In this document: one piece after another, positions 46,401 to 56,500 of the stretch | Layout of the letters: every line of letters begins with the position of its first letter | Numbering within the stretch: the first letter of the stretch is position 1 | Assembly (NCBI RefSeq): GCF_007279655.1 | Contig: NZ_QKWN01000011.1 | Coordinates: 1-64,000, forward strand | From: Robertkochia solimangrovi | Lineage (GTDB): Bacteria; Bacteroidota; Bacteroidia; Flavobacteriales; Flavobacteriaceae | Length of the DNA stretch: 64,000 nucleotides | Direction of reading: 5' to 3' | Program-made: the position numbers and the translations under genes | The notes under the pieces: model-generated | What the model was told of the DNA's origin: nothing | What the model saw: the letters and a program-made list of their open reading frames with translations, nothing else | Database searches by the model: none

Positions 46401-46915
46401 TCATCCGGATTCGCCTTGATTGTAAACTCTCCGTTTTCGTCAGTAAAAGTTCCCAGTACAGAACCTTTAATATAGACGGTAACTCCCAACAGGGGGTTGC
46501 CTTTAGAATCTGTTATTCTACCTTTTATAAATTCCTGAAGAGCACTCTTCCGTATACTTAACAGATTATTATTCTCCGTATCAAAAACATACTCAAACCG
46601 ACCGTTGATCATCGCCCTATCCAAAAGCTCCTTAACGGTAACGGCACCTTTCTTTAAATGTACTTTTGGCAGATCCATAAACAGATCCTCAAAATAGATG
46701 AACTTATAATCAGTCTGTTCACTGATCAGTTTAAATACCTCATCCATGGTGACAAAATCATCCTTTTCGATCTTTACCATCGCATTCTGAGAAAAGGTTG
46801 AAGAGGTTGTAAAACTAAATACGGTTGTACAAAAAAGAATCAGAAAAGTTCTCATACAAAGCATCAGTAGGTATCTTCCCTTTCGGAAAGCATATTCCCT
46901 TAAATTAATTTCCAT
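43433..46915 (-). CDS. SusC/RagA-type outer-membrane protein with STN domain
   Basis: A 1160-residue TonB-dependent importer. Signal peptide about 20-43, STN domain about 45-112 (DEVFKLISEQTDYKFIYFED; ends given), carboxypeptidase-regulatory-like domain about 128-205, then plug with LKDAAATSIYGSRGANG and barrel. The STN domain should contact the FecR protein encoded just upstream, coupling substrate binding to the divergent ECF sigma factor. Its N-terminal region is closely similar to the SusC at 53583, so the two loci are paralogous. Substrate unknown. Confidence 0.92.
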   Translation of the reverse strand: MEINLREYAFRKGRYLLMLCMRTFLILFCTTVFSFTTSSTFSQNAMVKIEKDDFVTMDEVFKLISEQTDYKFIYFEDLFMDLPKVHLKKGAVTVKELLDRAMINGRFEYVFDTENNNLLSIRKSALQEFIKGRITDSKGNPLLGVTVYIKGSVLGTFTDENGEFTIKANPDDVLIFSYIGFENKEVIYSGQDWLDIELKEQVSELESVVLIGYGKQKRKEVTGAVSSVDMKNLQQISVGTAGFDRSLGGLAKGVQVSQNTGRPGAPVRINIRGFTSPLSGSLNQPLYVIDGVPFNIDAMPGTFDGGNNPLLAIAPDDIQSIDILKDAAATSIYGSRGANGVILVSTKQGSGASKPSFEVSYNTSYATPINTLESLNSLEYRNYYDRMIGNSMEALNSGQIYLDFGLLTFGQIDIDFSDFSYVYNGLNDAAFGDADVNWNDEVFRDMAMTQQASVNYSGRTQTTNYRFSISLMDQEGLLINDQFDQYNLRMNLNSKPSQSVALGVTLNGGYNRSISGETSTRTNSGVNLSSVQARPDFPISDEQGNLLPLPDYSYGIETQNPSPLQTLENKNTRNAYNVVGNTYISLTPIKNLTFKGELNGGLFISRSSVFSPKSSMISFGFPNRSTLTNNDNISSNITTNLTADYSVSVGNHRFTALGGYSWDRSKYQTTRHYYRGFPDDKELINASAAEEVISYSDNKTETGINSLFSRLTYNYNDRYNLTFNFRTDTSSKFGPGNKRGYFPSLSGGWNIANESFFANTEAIDNLLLRASIGRVGSANISDFAYLQFFNTGSSDLYAGNTAVIPSNTLPNQQIGWETTEEIDLGLDFSFFGNRLNGSVDFYRRQTTGALAPAPIPLELGPTSYYANLMDVSNEGVEVSLSADLIRSKNFQWNFSVNWSLNRNKLEKLNGANIDELSQDLYEVGSPVGIIKGYEVVKILQTQAEVGALNDGAPDGTYDRQSLGVGDYMFRDLNGDGQITSDDRKVLGSIQPDFFGGFSNSISYKNLSLSAMFQYSVGADATWDMINFQVFNYLGPNYLREYALNTWSPENPDARYAKPVHNDPSANWRTSDRYIYETSYLRMKNIQLTYQFQKEGFLDKIGIDQAALFVSGTNLWTWTKWPGSDPETYGESGIPSITSASRNSDPYPLAKSLSLGINVQF

Positions 46916-47009
46916 AAATTTGTGGTGAATTAGTTAGTTATTAATAATTAATTAATCATCTTGAAGAGGGTAATTACCGGCCGTGAGAAAGTGGGTACTT
47001 TACCTTCTT

Positions 47010-48176
47010 TTATTTTAAAGTTATTTTACCTGCATCTATTTCATAGTTTTCAATTATTTGCGTATTCGTAATCAGTTTCAATATGGTCTCAAGCTTCTGA
47101 TCTCGACTTAATTCTCCTGTAAATCTTTTAGATCTCAGCGCTTCATTTTCAAATTTGAATTCAACATTATACCAACGACCAAGCACTTTGGTGATCTCTT
47201 CCAGAGATCGACGTCTAAAAACAAAGTCTCCTTTTATCCATGCGATCTCAGTATTGACATCTACGGTTTTCACCGTTAAATTATGATCCATTTTAGATAG
47301 TATTGCCTGATCCCCTGGCACCAACTTGAACGCCCGTCCCTGATTTGCACTTATAGTAATTTGGCCTTCAGACAGTGTTGAATAGACATATTCTTCCTCC
47401 TGATAAGCTTTAATATTAAATTCAGTACCGGTCACAACGATCAACTGATCAGAATGTCTTACCTGAAATCCATCCCCCCCATTTTTATGTGCTGGCGAAA
47501 TATCAAAATATGCCTCTCCGTATTCCAGTATCACTTCTCTGGATTCATTTGGTCTGAACTGAATGGGATATCGCATTCGGGAATCTGCATTCAATAAGAC
47601 CTTGCTTCCATCTGACAACTCTAACCTGTAGTATCCACCTCTTGGAATTGTGAGTACATTATATACCAACGCTTTGTCTGAACGAATAGAATCGCTGTAC
47701 CTAAGTAACTCACCATCGCTTTCCGCATTTCCTAAAACCAATTTTTCATCTTTATCAAGAGTAATACTTACACCATCCTCAAGTTGCAGGATCGCTTTAC
47801 TGGATCCTGGCTGAAATTTATTATTCTCAACGATTTGTAAAGGTTCCTCAATCGTATTTCTTCCTTTCTGATGCAGGATAAATATTCCGAAAAGTATACT
47901 AGCAGCTATGGAAACTACACCTGCAATTCTTAGGTGTATTACCCTGCGCCTTTTACTTTCCAGTGCATCTATATTACCTTTTATGAAAGATGCAATACGG
48001 TTAGATTTTAACTGGGTCATATTAAAATTAATCGCATAGTTTAACCGTATCCAGGATTGAAATATCTTTCTATTATGTTCATCCTCCAGCCATTCATTCA
48101 AACAATCAAGTTCCGCAGCAGTAATGGAACTATTGAAATATTTAATAATGAGTACGTGTGCCTCTTCAGGTTTCAT
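47010..48176 (-). CDS. FecR-family anti-sigma factor
   Basis: A 388-residue single-pass membrane protein. The N-terminal cytoplasmic part (about 1-80) should hold the sigma factor. A membrane helix is at about 84-103. The periplasmic FecR domain contains TIPRGGYYRLELSDG and EVILEYGEAYFDI, and a DUF4974/STN-like domain ends the protein (about 310-388). It is divergent from its ECF sigma gene and upstream of the STN-type SusC, so it should relay import status to gene expression. Confidence 0.92.
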   Translation of the reverse strand: MKPEEAHVLIIKYFNSSITAAELDCLNEWLEDEHNRKIFQSWIRLNYAINFNMTQLKSNRIASFIKGNIDALESKRRRVIHLRIAGVVSIAASILFGIFILHQKGRNTIEEPLQIVENNKFQPGSSKAILQLEDGVSITLDKDEKLVLGNAESDGELLRYSDSIRSDKALVYNVLTIPRGGYYRLELSDGSKVLLNADSRMRYPIQFRPNESREVILEYGEAYFDISPAHKNGGDGFQVRHSDQLIVVTGTEFNIKAYQEEEYVYSTLSEGQITISANQGRAFKLVPGDQAILSKMDHNLTVKTVDVNTEIAWIKGDFVFRRRSLEEITKVLGRWYNVEFKFENEALRSKRFTGELSRDQKLETILKLITNTQIIENYEIDAGKITLK

Positions 48177-48288
48177 TTACGTATAATTTCTAGTATTAAA
48201 ACAAGTCTCACCTTAAATACCCTACCTTATCTTTAAGAAAAAATTATTTTATTTTTGTTTTTTTGTAACCAACCACAATTCCCCCTTT

Positions 48289-48900
48289 ATGTCTCTCACA
48301 GATAATCAAGTTCTGATAAGATCTCTGAATCAAAGCGATAAAAAAGCCTTCATTGCTCTGGTGGAAAAATACCAACATCCATTGTTCGTTTATGCCAACA
48401 GCTTTGTAAACAATCCAATGCTGGCAGAGGATATTACCCAAAATGTGTTTATTAAAGTATGGGAACAACGGACCAAACTAAATTCGGAATACTCACTGAA
48501 AACGTATTTATACAGGTCAGTTTACAATGAATTCATTAACCAGTACCGTAAAGAAAAAAGTGTTTCAAAAGTTGAATCTATTTATCTGGAGACACTCCAA
48601 TCTATCATAGAAGAAGAGGAACAGGAAAATACCGATGCTGTTATCGCTCTGGTAAGATCTGCGATCGAATTGTTGCCTGAAAAATGTAAAAGAATTTTCG
48701 AATTAAGTAAACAGGAAGGACTTACCAATATTGAAATCTCCGAATATCTGGGTATTTCCATCAAGACCGTCGAAAAACAGATCACCAAAGGGTATAAAAT
48801 CATAAGGGAAAATGTCGGAGAAAAGATTAAATTAATGCTTTTCACTGTTCTATCGATCCGTAAACGTAACGGAAAAGACTGGATCCCAAACCAAGGGTAA
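48289..48900 (+). CDS. ECF RNA polymerase sigma factor
   Basis: A 203-residue sigma-70-family factor. Region 2 is at about 20-90 (LAEDITQNVFIKVWEQ), and region 4 is at about 130-185 with the recognition segment LTNIEISEYLGISIKTVEKQ. A -7-like TATTTTTG lies at 48250-48257. It is divergent from its FecR gene and should transcribe the SusC-SusD-TlpA genes once released. Confidence 0.92.
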   Translation: MSLTDNQVLIRSLNQSDKKAFIALVEKYQHPLFVYANSFVNNPMLAEDITQNVFIKVWEQRTKLNSEYSLKTYLYRSVYNEFINQYRKEKSVSKVESIYLETLQSIIEEEEQENTDAVIALVRSAIELLPEKCKRIFELSKQEGLTNIEISEYLGISIKTVEKQITKGYKIIRENVGEKIKLMLFTVLSIRKRNGKDWIPNQG

Positions 48901-48930
48901 ACTGTGAAATATTCGGCGATCACGCCCTTT

Positions 48931-49368
48931 TTAGGGAAGAATCTCTATTGATTGTTGCTTTTCAACCGGTTTTTTAATCCGGACCGTGATTCTGGAATAA
49001 TTCCATTCCTCCTGAATGAGCTCTGCAAATATATCCATCATTGCTGAGCCTTTGTTCCCTCGAATTCTAACCGTGGAAACCACATTCTTATAGTCATCAC
49101 TATAATTTACCTCTCCCTCAACAATCGCCATTTTATCCAGTGGCTCAAGTTGGCCTAAGGTTTCCTTTATTCGTGAATCTCTGGCTATCATTTCCATGGC
49201 ATCTTTATATAGTTGTTTATCATTATAGGCCTGTACAAGATCTCCCGAAATACCCGATAAGCCGGAGGTAAAGAATATGAAAACTCCTAAGACAGTCACC
49301 AGAGCCGGAATTATCCATTTCCAATTTCTGCGGAACCATCCCTGCGATGGTATTGATGTGTGATGCAT
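48931..49368 (-). CDS. Coa1-like membrane protein
   Basis: A 145-residue protein with one membrane helix (about 20-38) and a periplasmic domain rich in strands (IVEGEVNYSDDYKNVVSTV; ends IVEGEV and VVSTV). This layout matches the Coa1 family, linked to cytochrome oxidase assembly in mitochondria; bacterial members have unknown roles. It is convergent with the first ECF sigma gene and lies between the two SusCD loci. Confidence 0.7.
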   Translation of the reverse strand: MHHTSIPSQGWFRRNWKWIIPALVTVLGVFIFFTSGLSGISGDLVQAYNDKQLYKDAMEMIARDSRIKETLGQLEPLDKMAIVEGEVNYSDDYKNVVSTVRIRGNKGSAMMDIFAELIQEEWNYSRITVRIKKPVEKQQSIEILP

Positions 49369-49443
49369 TATATATGAGCTATTTTGACCTCAATTTACCG
49401 TTTTTCGATTCGGAAAAGCTAGGTTAAATCATAATTTTCTATT

Positions 49444-49483
49444 AAAAATAAAATCGCCCATCCTGTAAAAAGAATGAGCGATT
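49444..49483 (-). terminator. Minus-strand terminator of the second TlpA-SusCD operon
   Basis: On the minus strand AATCGC and GCGATT form the outer stem with further partial pairing, followed by TTATTTTT. It closes the transcript ending at 49593. Confidence 0.75.
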
Positions 49484-49592
49484 ACTAAATCAAACCAAAT
49501 AATTGCTTCTGAATCCGTGGTGACCGTGCCAAATACCAAAATTTTAAAATTCCTTCTCAAAGCCCTTAAAACAGCTTCAATTCTTATAAAAT

Positions 49593-50789
49593 TTAAAATA
49601 TCTCAGCTAATTTCCTGTCTAAAGCCTCCTCATCTTCATGGCTCCCACTGTAACGACCTACCACAACACCGTCAGGTCCAACAAGGATCTTAGTGGGTAA
49701 TGACGAAATATTATAACCGTCACTGACCCCATCATCCAGCAATTTAAAACTACCGTTTGAGCGATCAACTTTCATACCCCTAAGTACATGTCTCCAAACG
49801 CCAATACCGTCGTCCTTAACCGCTTTTCTCCAGGCATCAGGATTGCTATCATCATCAGAAACGCCTAGTATTTCCAGACCTTTAGGATTATATTTCGCAT
49901 AAAGGTCCAGTAGATGTGGATTTCCCTTTCTGCAGGGTACACACCAGGAAGCCCAGAAATCGATCAGAAGATATTGTCCTTTAAAATCAGACAACCTGAT
50001 CGGGTTCCCACTAATATCTATCGTATTAAAATCTCCTGCTAATGCGCCGGGAACACCTTTAGCCATATCCTCGATATCTTTTTCGATCCGCTCAGCGAAT
50101 TCTCCCTTTTTGAATTCCTCGGGAAATTTGGCATATATGGATTTTGCTTCTTCTGCAGATAAATCGTTCAAACTAAAATAGAAGTTGTTAAAGCTCACAT
50201 AGGATTGCGGATGGGTTCGAATAAAATCCAGCATTGTCGCCGACATTTCTTCATAATAGGGTGTCAGATCGTTTCTGAGATCATCATCCTTCCATTTCAA
50301 GGCTTTCTTTTCTTCTTCGGTAGTTGCCTTATCATATAGATCCCTGTTCGCCTGGAAAGCTTGCAGTTCTTTATTATACTTCGATGCTAACTGCTCGCGT
50401 TCCCTGCTGAGCGAAGTAACTTCCTCCTGAAGCTTAGTTCCGCTGAATTCAGTATTCTCAAAGCTTGCCATATCCAGTTTCATTTTGATCACAGCCGGTT
50501 CAAGATAAATATTTACTTGTGAAGGTTGTTGCCTGAAATCTGTACCGCTCGCCAATGTTGCTGTTTCTACGATTCCGGGTATCTTCCCATCAATAACAAA
50601 GTTACCATCAATCACCTTTACCGTATCCGTTTTATAGCCATCCGGCCCCTTGGAAAATAAGAAAAGATCGCCTTCATTCATACCTTTAACTTCACCGAGT
50701 ATTCGATAATGTCCGGGCTCAAGTTCAACGCTATTTTCTTTACAGGAAGTTACCAGGATCAATGTAATGATCAGATATATATATCTCAT
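49593..50789 (-). CDS. DUF4369-TlpA thioredoxin lipoprotein
   Basis: A 398-residue lipoprotein with lipobox LVTSCKE (Cys16). A DUF4369 domain (about 27-115, YRILGEVKGMNEGDLFLF) and a helical linker (about 120-245) precede a thioredoxin fold with CVPC (Cys283, Cys286) in WASWCVPC. It follows a second protein of the same design by 43 bases. It should act on disulfides outside the cytoplasm; the target is not known. Confidence 0.88.
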   Translation of the reverse strand: MRYIYLIITLILVTSCKENSVELEPGHYRILGEVKGMNEGDLFLFSKGPDGYKTDTVKVIDGNFVIDGKIPGIVETATLASGTDFRQQPSQVNIYLEPAVIKMKLDMASFENTEFSGTKLQEEVTSLSREREQLASKYNKELQAFQANRDLYDKATTEEEKKALKWKDDDLRNDLTPYYEEMSATMLDFIRTHPQSYVSFNNFYFSLNDLSAEEAKSIYAKFPEEFKKGEFAERIEKDIEDMAKGVPGALAGDFNTIDISGNPIRLSDFKGQYLLIDFWASWCVPCRKGNPHLLDLYAKYNPKGLEILGVSDDDSNPDAWRKAVKDDGIGVWRHVLRGMKVDRSNGSFKLLDDGVSDGYNISSLPTKILVGPDGVVVGRYSGSHEDEEALDRKLAEIF

Positions 50790-50832
50790 ATCAAATGTTT
50801 TAATGTTTATAGTCTGTTCTTTTTAAGTCTTT

Positions 50833-51978
50833 CTATTCAGCAAAAAGCTCCTCCAATTTCTGGTCCAGCTTTTCACCATGTAAGTTTCTTGCTATAATCA
50901 GTCCTTGCTTATCGATAAGAATGGAATACGGCAGGTAAGGCGCAGCATATTCTGTAATGACGCGAGCCGTATATGGAGGTCCGGCATCTCTTGGTGGAAA
51001 TTCGTCAACCACTTGCAACCAGGGTAATCCGTCATCGACAATCGCCTTTTTCCAGGCATCATGTTTGGAGTCGTTCGAAACTCCCAGGATCTCCAGTCCT
51101 GCATGCTTATAGGTATCATAGAGTTCTTTCATATGCGGAAAGGATTCACGGCATGGCACACACCAGGAAGCCCAAAAATCGATAAGCACATATTTTTCTC
51201 CTTCCAGATCGGAAAGTGAAAAATCTGAACCATCCGGAGTTTTCAATGTAAAATCAGGGGCAGGTTTTCCTACGGCCACTTTCTTTTGAAGGTTTAGCGA
51301 TTTTACCAGATCTTTATGGTAAGAAGATCTTTTAACTTCCTTGCTGAACCCATTTACAATCAACTCAAGGTCTTTGATATTCTCCCCGATGATCTCGGTC
51401 TGAAATTTCATATAGTAGGCAGCCACATAGGACTCAGGATGGCTAAGCGCATAATTCTTGACATAGGTGTTTCTAAATGCTGCGGCTGCATCTCTGGCTT
51501 CATTCACAACATTTTCCATGTCAGCTAATTCCGGTGAATCCTTTGGTAATTTTTGCATTCGGGCATATACCTTCTCCAGATACTGTAATTGTGGTGATTC
51601 AGTCAATCCCTTTTTAAATTCAACATATTCTTCATGAACGGAAGATCCGTCGATAGTTGTCAAAAGGTGGTTACGCTCTGTTTCATGCACATCCGCAGTT
51701 ATAGTGATCTCATCCGGTGAAGCAAAGACCTCCATGAACAGGGAATCATTCACATTCAAATAAATCAGTTCTGGTGAAGACAATTTACCCTCGATCTCAA
51801 ACGCTCCATTTTTAATAGGATAGACAGAATCCTTGAAGTTTAATTTCCCGGAATCGATACCTTCGATCCTACCGTACAACTTAAAGGAAGTTTCCTCATC
51901 ATCCTGCTCATTTTTCATTTTTTGGCAAGCGTTGAACACCATCAGAACCAAAAGGTAATATCCGATTTTAATTTTCAT
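50833..51978 (-). CDS. DUF4369-TlpA thioredoxin lipoprotein
   Basis: A 381-residue lipoprotein with lipobox VFNACQK (Cys18). DUF4369 spans about 32-100, a helical linker about 120-230, and the thioredoxin fold about 235-381 with CVPC (Cys273, Cys276). The ATG at 51978 opens a clean lipoprotein signal; an in-frame start at 52011 would fall in the hairpin at 52001-52028. It shares its design with the next gene, so the locus carries two thioredoxin lipoproteins in a row. Confidence 0.88.
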   Translation of the reverse strand: MKIKIGYYLLVLMVFNACQKMKNEQDDEETSFKLYGRIEGIDSGKLNFKDSVYPIKNGAFEIEGKLSSPELIYLNVNDSLFMEVFASPDEITITADVHETERNHLLTTIDGSSVHEEYVEFKKGLTESPQLQYLEKVYARMQKLPKDSPELADMENVVNEARDAAAAFRNTYVKNYALSHPESYVAAYYMKFQTEIIGENIKDLELIVNGFSKEVKRSSYHKDLVKSLNLQKKVAVGKPAPDFTLKTPDGSDFSLSDLEGEKYVLIDFWASWCVPCRESFPHMKELYDTYKHAGLEILGVSNDSKHDAWKKAIVDDGLPWLQVVDEFPPRDAGPPYTARVITEYAAPYLPYSILIDKQGLIIARNLHGEKLDQKLEELFAE

Positions 51979-52000
51979 AGTCGATAAATTTTGGGAATCA

Positions 52001-52028
52001 GCCATTATCAAGAAGTTTTGATAATGGC
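52001..52028 (-). promoter_or_regulatory. Intercistronic hairpin between SusD and TlpA genes
   Basis: GCCATTATCAA and TTGATAATGGC form a perfect 11-base stem with a 6-base loop. No T-run follows, so it may stabilise the upstream message or reduce read-through, not stop transcription fully. Confidence 0.65.
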
Positions 52029-52040
52029 TGATAGTGATTT

Positions 52041-53543
52041 TTAATAGCCTGGATTCTGTATTACAACTCCTCCAGCTACATCCAGAGACTCCTGTGGAAT
52101 TGGAAATATAAATTTATCCGGATCTGTAGCCGTTGGCTTCTCGTCGACCACCTGAAATCCGGAACCAAATCCATCGGTATAATCATATCGAATCAGATCA
52201 TACCAGGACTCCCCTCCTTCGGCCTGTAGTTCCGCCAGTTTTTCCTTTCTTACTGCAGTGAGGAAATCTTCATATCCGATCGTTGCAGGATAAGTTACAA
52301 ATCCATCACCTCCATTAGGGGTAGCACCTGCTCTCAGCCGTATCGCATTCAGTGCCTCCAGAGCCTCAGGGGTTACTGCGTTATTTGCACGGGCACTGGA
52401 TTCCGCAAGGATAAGATAAACTTCTGCTATCCTCATATGAATAAAGATCTCATAAGACCCACTGGAGAAATACGATGTATATTTGGAGGTCCAGTAACCG
52501 CCGTAAGAGGTATTTGTGTTCATGATGGCAGGTATTCTGTTTTCATCGATGGTGATGTCCTGACCGTTTACTGTAAAGATCGCAGAAACCTCATCGATAT
52601 AAGACTGCGTAATGGCTGCAAAGAAGCCACTATAATAATTCCCAATACCTATTCCCGCATTACTTTCCCCACGGGTTCCAAAAAGAATCTCTGAAGTATC
52701 AAAGATTGCTTCCGATTCATGGTCTCCGAAGATCGAGGTATAATCCGATTCCAATTGAAAATCGGAAGTAAGGAGGTCAATAGTCTGAGAAGCAACTTCA
52801 GCCGCAGCTGCATAATCTCCTTTATATAATAATACTCTTGCTTTTAATCCTCTGGCAAAAGTTTTATTCACGTAATACTTAGCTCTAAGTTCTGGAGCCA
52901 TTTCAATACCGGCATCCAGATCAGCTAGAATGGATTCATAGGTTTCTGATACCGTATTTCTTGGCATCGCTGTCTCACTGCGTACCGGTTCATCTCTGAG
53001 GTTGATTCCATACTCTGAATTCACATCATAGAATTGGCCAAAATTTCTCAAAAGATAAAAATCGGCCAGTGCCCTTAATATTCTGGCTTCCCCTATTATA
53101 CCTTCTCTTCGGCCTTCGGTTACAAAAGCTTCATCAGAGAGTTCTCCTACCTTTTCGATCACCCAGTTCGCGCGATTTACAAGATCGTAAAGTCCGGCAT
53201 AAATTCTTCCTTGATTGGTAGCATTCACTTCCAATGGCGCATTATTGATCCATCCCGCATATTCAGGTCGTGTAGCATAAGAAGCTGACACCTGTGCTTT
53301 ACCACTCAAAATATCAGGAATAATGAACATTTCAGGAAAAGCTCCACCCGAACTCTTTTGTCTGAAGGTAGCATAGATTCCTGTTAAAGCCAATTCAGCG
53401 GTTTCTTCATTATTGATCGCAGTTTCTGCATCTAAAGCATATAAAGGCTCATAGTCATCCAGTTCTTCTGCCAGTTCACATCCCTGAAATGAAAATCCGG
53501 AAAGGAAAAGCAGACTTATATATAGAATTTTGATGTTTCTCAT
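52041..53543 (-). CDS. SusD/RagB-family lipoprotein
   Basis: A 500-residue surface lipoprotein with lipobox SFQGCEL (Cys22). The SusD hallmarks are the segment NNEETAELALTGIYATF and a C-terminal RKEKLAELQAEGGESWYDLIRY (ends RKEKLA and YDLIRY). The ATG at 53543 opens the lipoprotein signal; an upstream in-frame start at 53579 adds 12 residues of leader. It pairs with the SusC 39 bases upstream. Confidence 0.92.
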   Translation of the reverse strand: MRNIKILYISLLFLSGFSFQGCELAEELDDYEPLYALDAETAINNEETAELALTGIYATFRQKSSGGAFPEMFIIPDILSGKAQVSASYATRPEYAGWINNAPLEVNATNQGRIYAGLYDLVNRANWVIEKVGELSDEAFVTEGRREGIIGEARILRALADFYLLRNFGQFYDVNSEYGINLRDEPVRSETAMPRNTVSETYESILADLDAGIEMAPELRAKYYVNKTFARGLKARVLLYKGDYAAAAEVASQTIDLLTSDFQLESDYTSIFGDHESEAIFDTSEILFGTRGESNAGIGIGNYYSGFFAAITQSYIDEVSAIFTVNGQDITIDENRIPAIMNTNTSYGGYWTSKYTSYFSSGSYEIFIHMRIAEVYLILAESSARANNAVTPEALEALNAIRLRAGATPNGGDGFVTYPATIGYEDFLTAVRKEKLAELQAEGGESWYDLIRYDYTDGFGSGFQVVDEKPTATDPDKFIFPIPQESLDVAGGVVIQNPGY

Positions 53544-53582
53544 TTTTAGTGTATTTGATTGGTGTTGAAATACATTCATAAT

Positions 53583-56500
53583 CTAGAATTTTACATTTAC
53601 GGATAAGGTAAATGTTCGTGATTGCGGATACGCAAGCCCTGTATCGTTGGCATATCCGGTGGATCTCCCGGCAAAGGAGAAGGTATTAGCATCTTCAGGA
53701 TCCAACCCGGGATAGTCTGTGATCGTAATCAGATTATTTCCACTCAACACCAGACTGGCACCTGATACACCGGTATTTGCAAACCATCTCGATGGAAATC
53801 TGTACCCTATCGAAGCTGACCTCAAACGAATATAAGAGGCATCCACCACTGATCGTGAGGTATGGGTATAACCATTGGTTCCCGATCCCAATCTGGCGTA
53901 TTTAGCATCCGGGTTATCAGCAGTCCAGGTATCATGAACAAGGGTCGTTAAATTTGCCTGAGGATCCACATAGTAGAAATTCGAGATACCATCATAGGCT
54001 CTTTCGATTCCGGACACAAAATTCCAGTTCATCGTAAAGTCCCAGTTCTTATAGCTAAGGGTATTATTCCAACCTCCAAATAAGTCAGGATTCATATCCC
54101 CGATCGAAGTTCTATCCGAAGTATTGATGATCCCGTCGCCATTTACATCGCGGAAAATATAATCACCGGGAGCGAGTAACGTACTTTGATAAGTACCCCC
54201 TGGTGCTGTCTGGTTCATTGCATCGATCTCGTCCTGTGTCTGAGCAATCTTTACGACATCATAACCAATAATAGTTCCGATCGGCTCTCCTTCTACGATA
54301 CCCGTCTGTGTACCGGCATTCCCAGAATACAGATTATCCACATTATTTTTCAGGGTAGAAAGATTAATACTTGAATTCCAAACGAAGTCGTCAGTTCTGA
54401 AGAGGTCTCCGCCGATTGAAATCTCCCATCCTTTATTCGAAACATCTGCAACATTCGCATTCCAACTCGTTGCACCTGTTTCATAAGTAACCGGCACGAA
54501 AAGGATGATACCAGAAGTATTCTTTTCATAATACACCACTTCCCCTACCAATCGGTTATTGAATAATCCGAACTCCAGACCCAGATCGAGCTGATCGGTT
54601 TCTTCCCAGTGAATACCAGAATTTGGCACTCCGGTTACCGCGATCCCGTTCACCCCTCCATAGAAAGAATCATTATTCTCCAGGGCCTGATAGTAGGCCA
54701 GGTAAGTAAAAGAAGGAAGGTTATCGGATCCTGTTTTCCCCAGGGATGCTCTTAGCTTCAACTGATCCAAAAAGGAGGCATTCTTCATAAAGTCTTCATT
54801 ATGCATATTCCAGGCTAAGGCTCCCGAAGGAAAGAATCCATACCGATTGTCAGGACCGAATTTGGTAGACCCGTCTCGTCTTGCTGTAAAGGTGGCGAGA
54901 TATTTATCTGCATAATTGTAATTGATCCGTCCGAACATGGAATTCAAACCTTGCTCAATGCTCTCACTTTCAGCACTGTCGAAATAAGATGCTGAATTGA
55001 TATCCGTAAGAATATTATCGTCTGGAAAACCGCGATAATTCTGTGAATCGGCATCATATCTGCTGCGATCCCATGAAATTCCCAATACCGCATCCAGTGT
55101 ATGCTTTCCTCCAAAGGTCTTGTTATAAGATAGTGTGTTATTAAAGGAAGTTACCCAATTCTCATTGGTCTGTACGGTTAACTGCGCTCCCGGACGATCA
55201 TAATAAAGCCCGTAGAACAAACTGTTCGAACTTTTGGAAGTCGAGAATACATCAATATTATCGTTCTTTACCCCAACATTGATCTGCGATTTAAATTTGA
55301 GTTGGTCTACAATACGAATTTCTCCATATACCGATGCCAGTAAATTCTTGGCAATGGATTTATTACGTGTTTGCATCCCATCACCCAGCAAGGTATATTG
55401 TTCTCCATAGGAACCTTCATAAGTAGAATAGGATCCATCATCGTTATAAGGAGACAGGTCCGGACGAAAATCTCCCACAGCCAGGCTATTGAAGCCTTTA
55501 CTTTTGTTGATCGAATAGTTATAATTTATGGTGGTTCCTACTTTGAAACCATCGGTAACATTAGCATCCAGCGCTGAGCTGATACTATAGCGTTTAAAAT
55601 TATTCTCGATCATTACACCATCCTGATCAGATAATCCGAGTGAAACATTATAGGATACATTTTGAGTACCTCCATTCACATTAAAACGATATTCATTCCA
55701 TAGGGCATTATCCCGGGTAATTAAATCCTGCCAATCGGTATCGGCATTCCCGAAATATTCAGGGTCATTCAAGATCTGAATCTGATTTGGATATATCAGC
55801 GACCAGTAAGCTTCCGGGTACGGTGAATTATCAAGCGTTTTTTGAGCCTGTTCCTTTATAATGCCTTTCCATTCTTCAGCTCCAAGGTAGTCATAGGTAT
55901 TGATATTGTTTTGAATAGCAGATCGCATGTTAAAACTAAAACTAGGAGCAGTATCACGCTTACCGCGTTTCGTCGTGATCATGATCACTCCGTTCGCTGC
56001 TCTGGAACCGTATATTGCTGCAGAGGAAGCATCTTTTAAAACATCGATGCGCTCTATATCATTGGGATTGATCGCCAATAACGGGTTTTCTCTTTCCCCG
56101 TAATTGATGAGTCCGAGGCTTTCGGAGTTTGGCGTGGTAATGATAGGAACCCCATCAACAATATAGAGTGGTTGGTTATCACCACGGATTTGGCTTAAAC
56201 CTCTGATATAAACCCGGGCACCGGCACCTGGTGCTCCACTGGTACTTTGGACGTATACTCCGGAGATCTGACCGACTAAAGCCTGATCCACAGATTGGGT
56301 TCTGATCTGTTCGATCTGTTCCGATTTCATAGTACCTACTGTACCGGTAAGATCTTTTTTACGGGTTTCACCATAACCCACAACCACTACTTCATCGAGT
56401 GCGCTCACATCTTCTTCCATGGTAACATTCAGACTAAGTTTACTACCCACCGGTATCTCCTGAGTCTTAAAGCCCACATAGGTGAATATCAATATGTCAT

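Noticed and set aside
48582-48923. Reverse-strand open frame inside the first ECF sigma gene
   Set aside because: It is antisense to a clear sigma factor and has no independent support.
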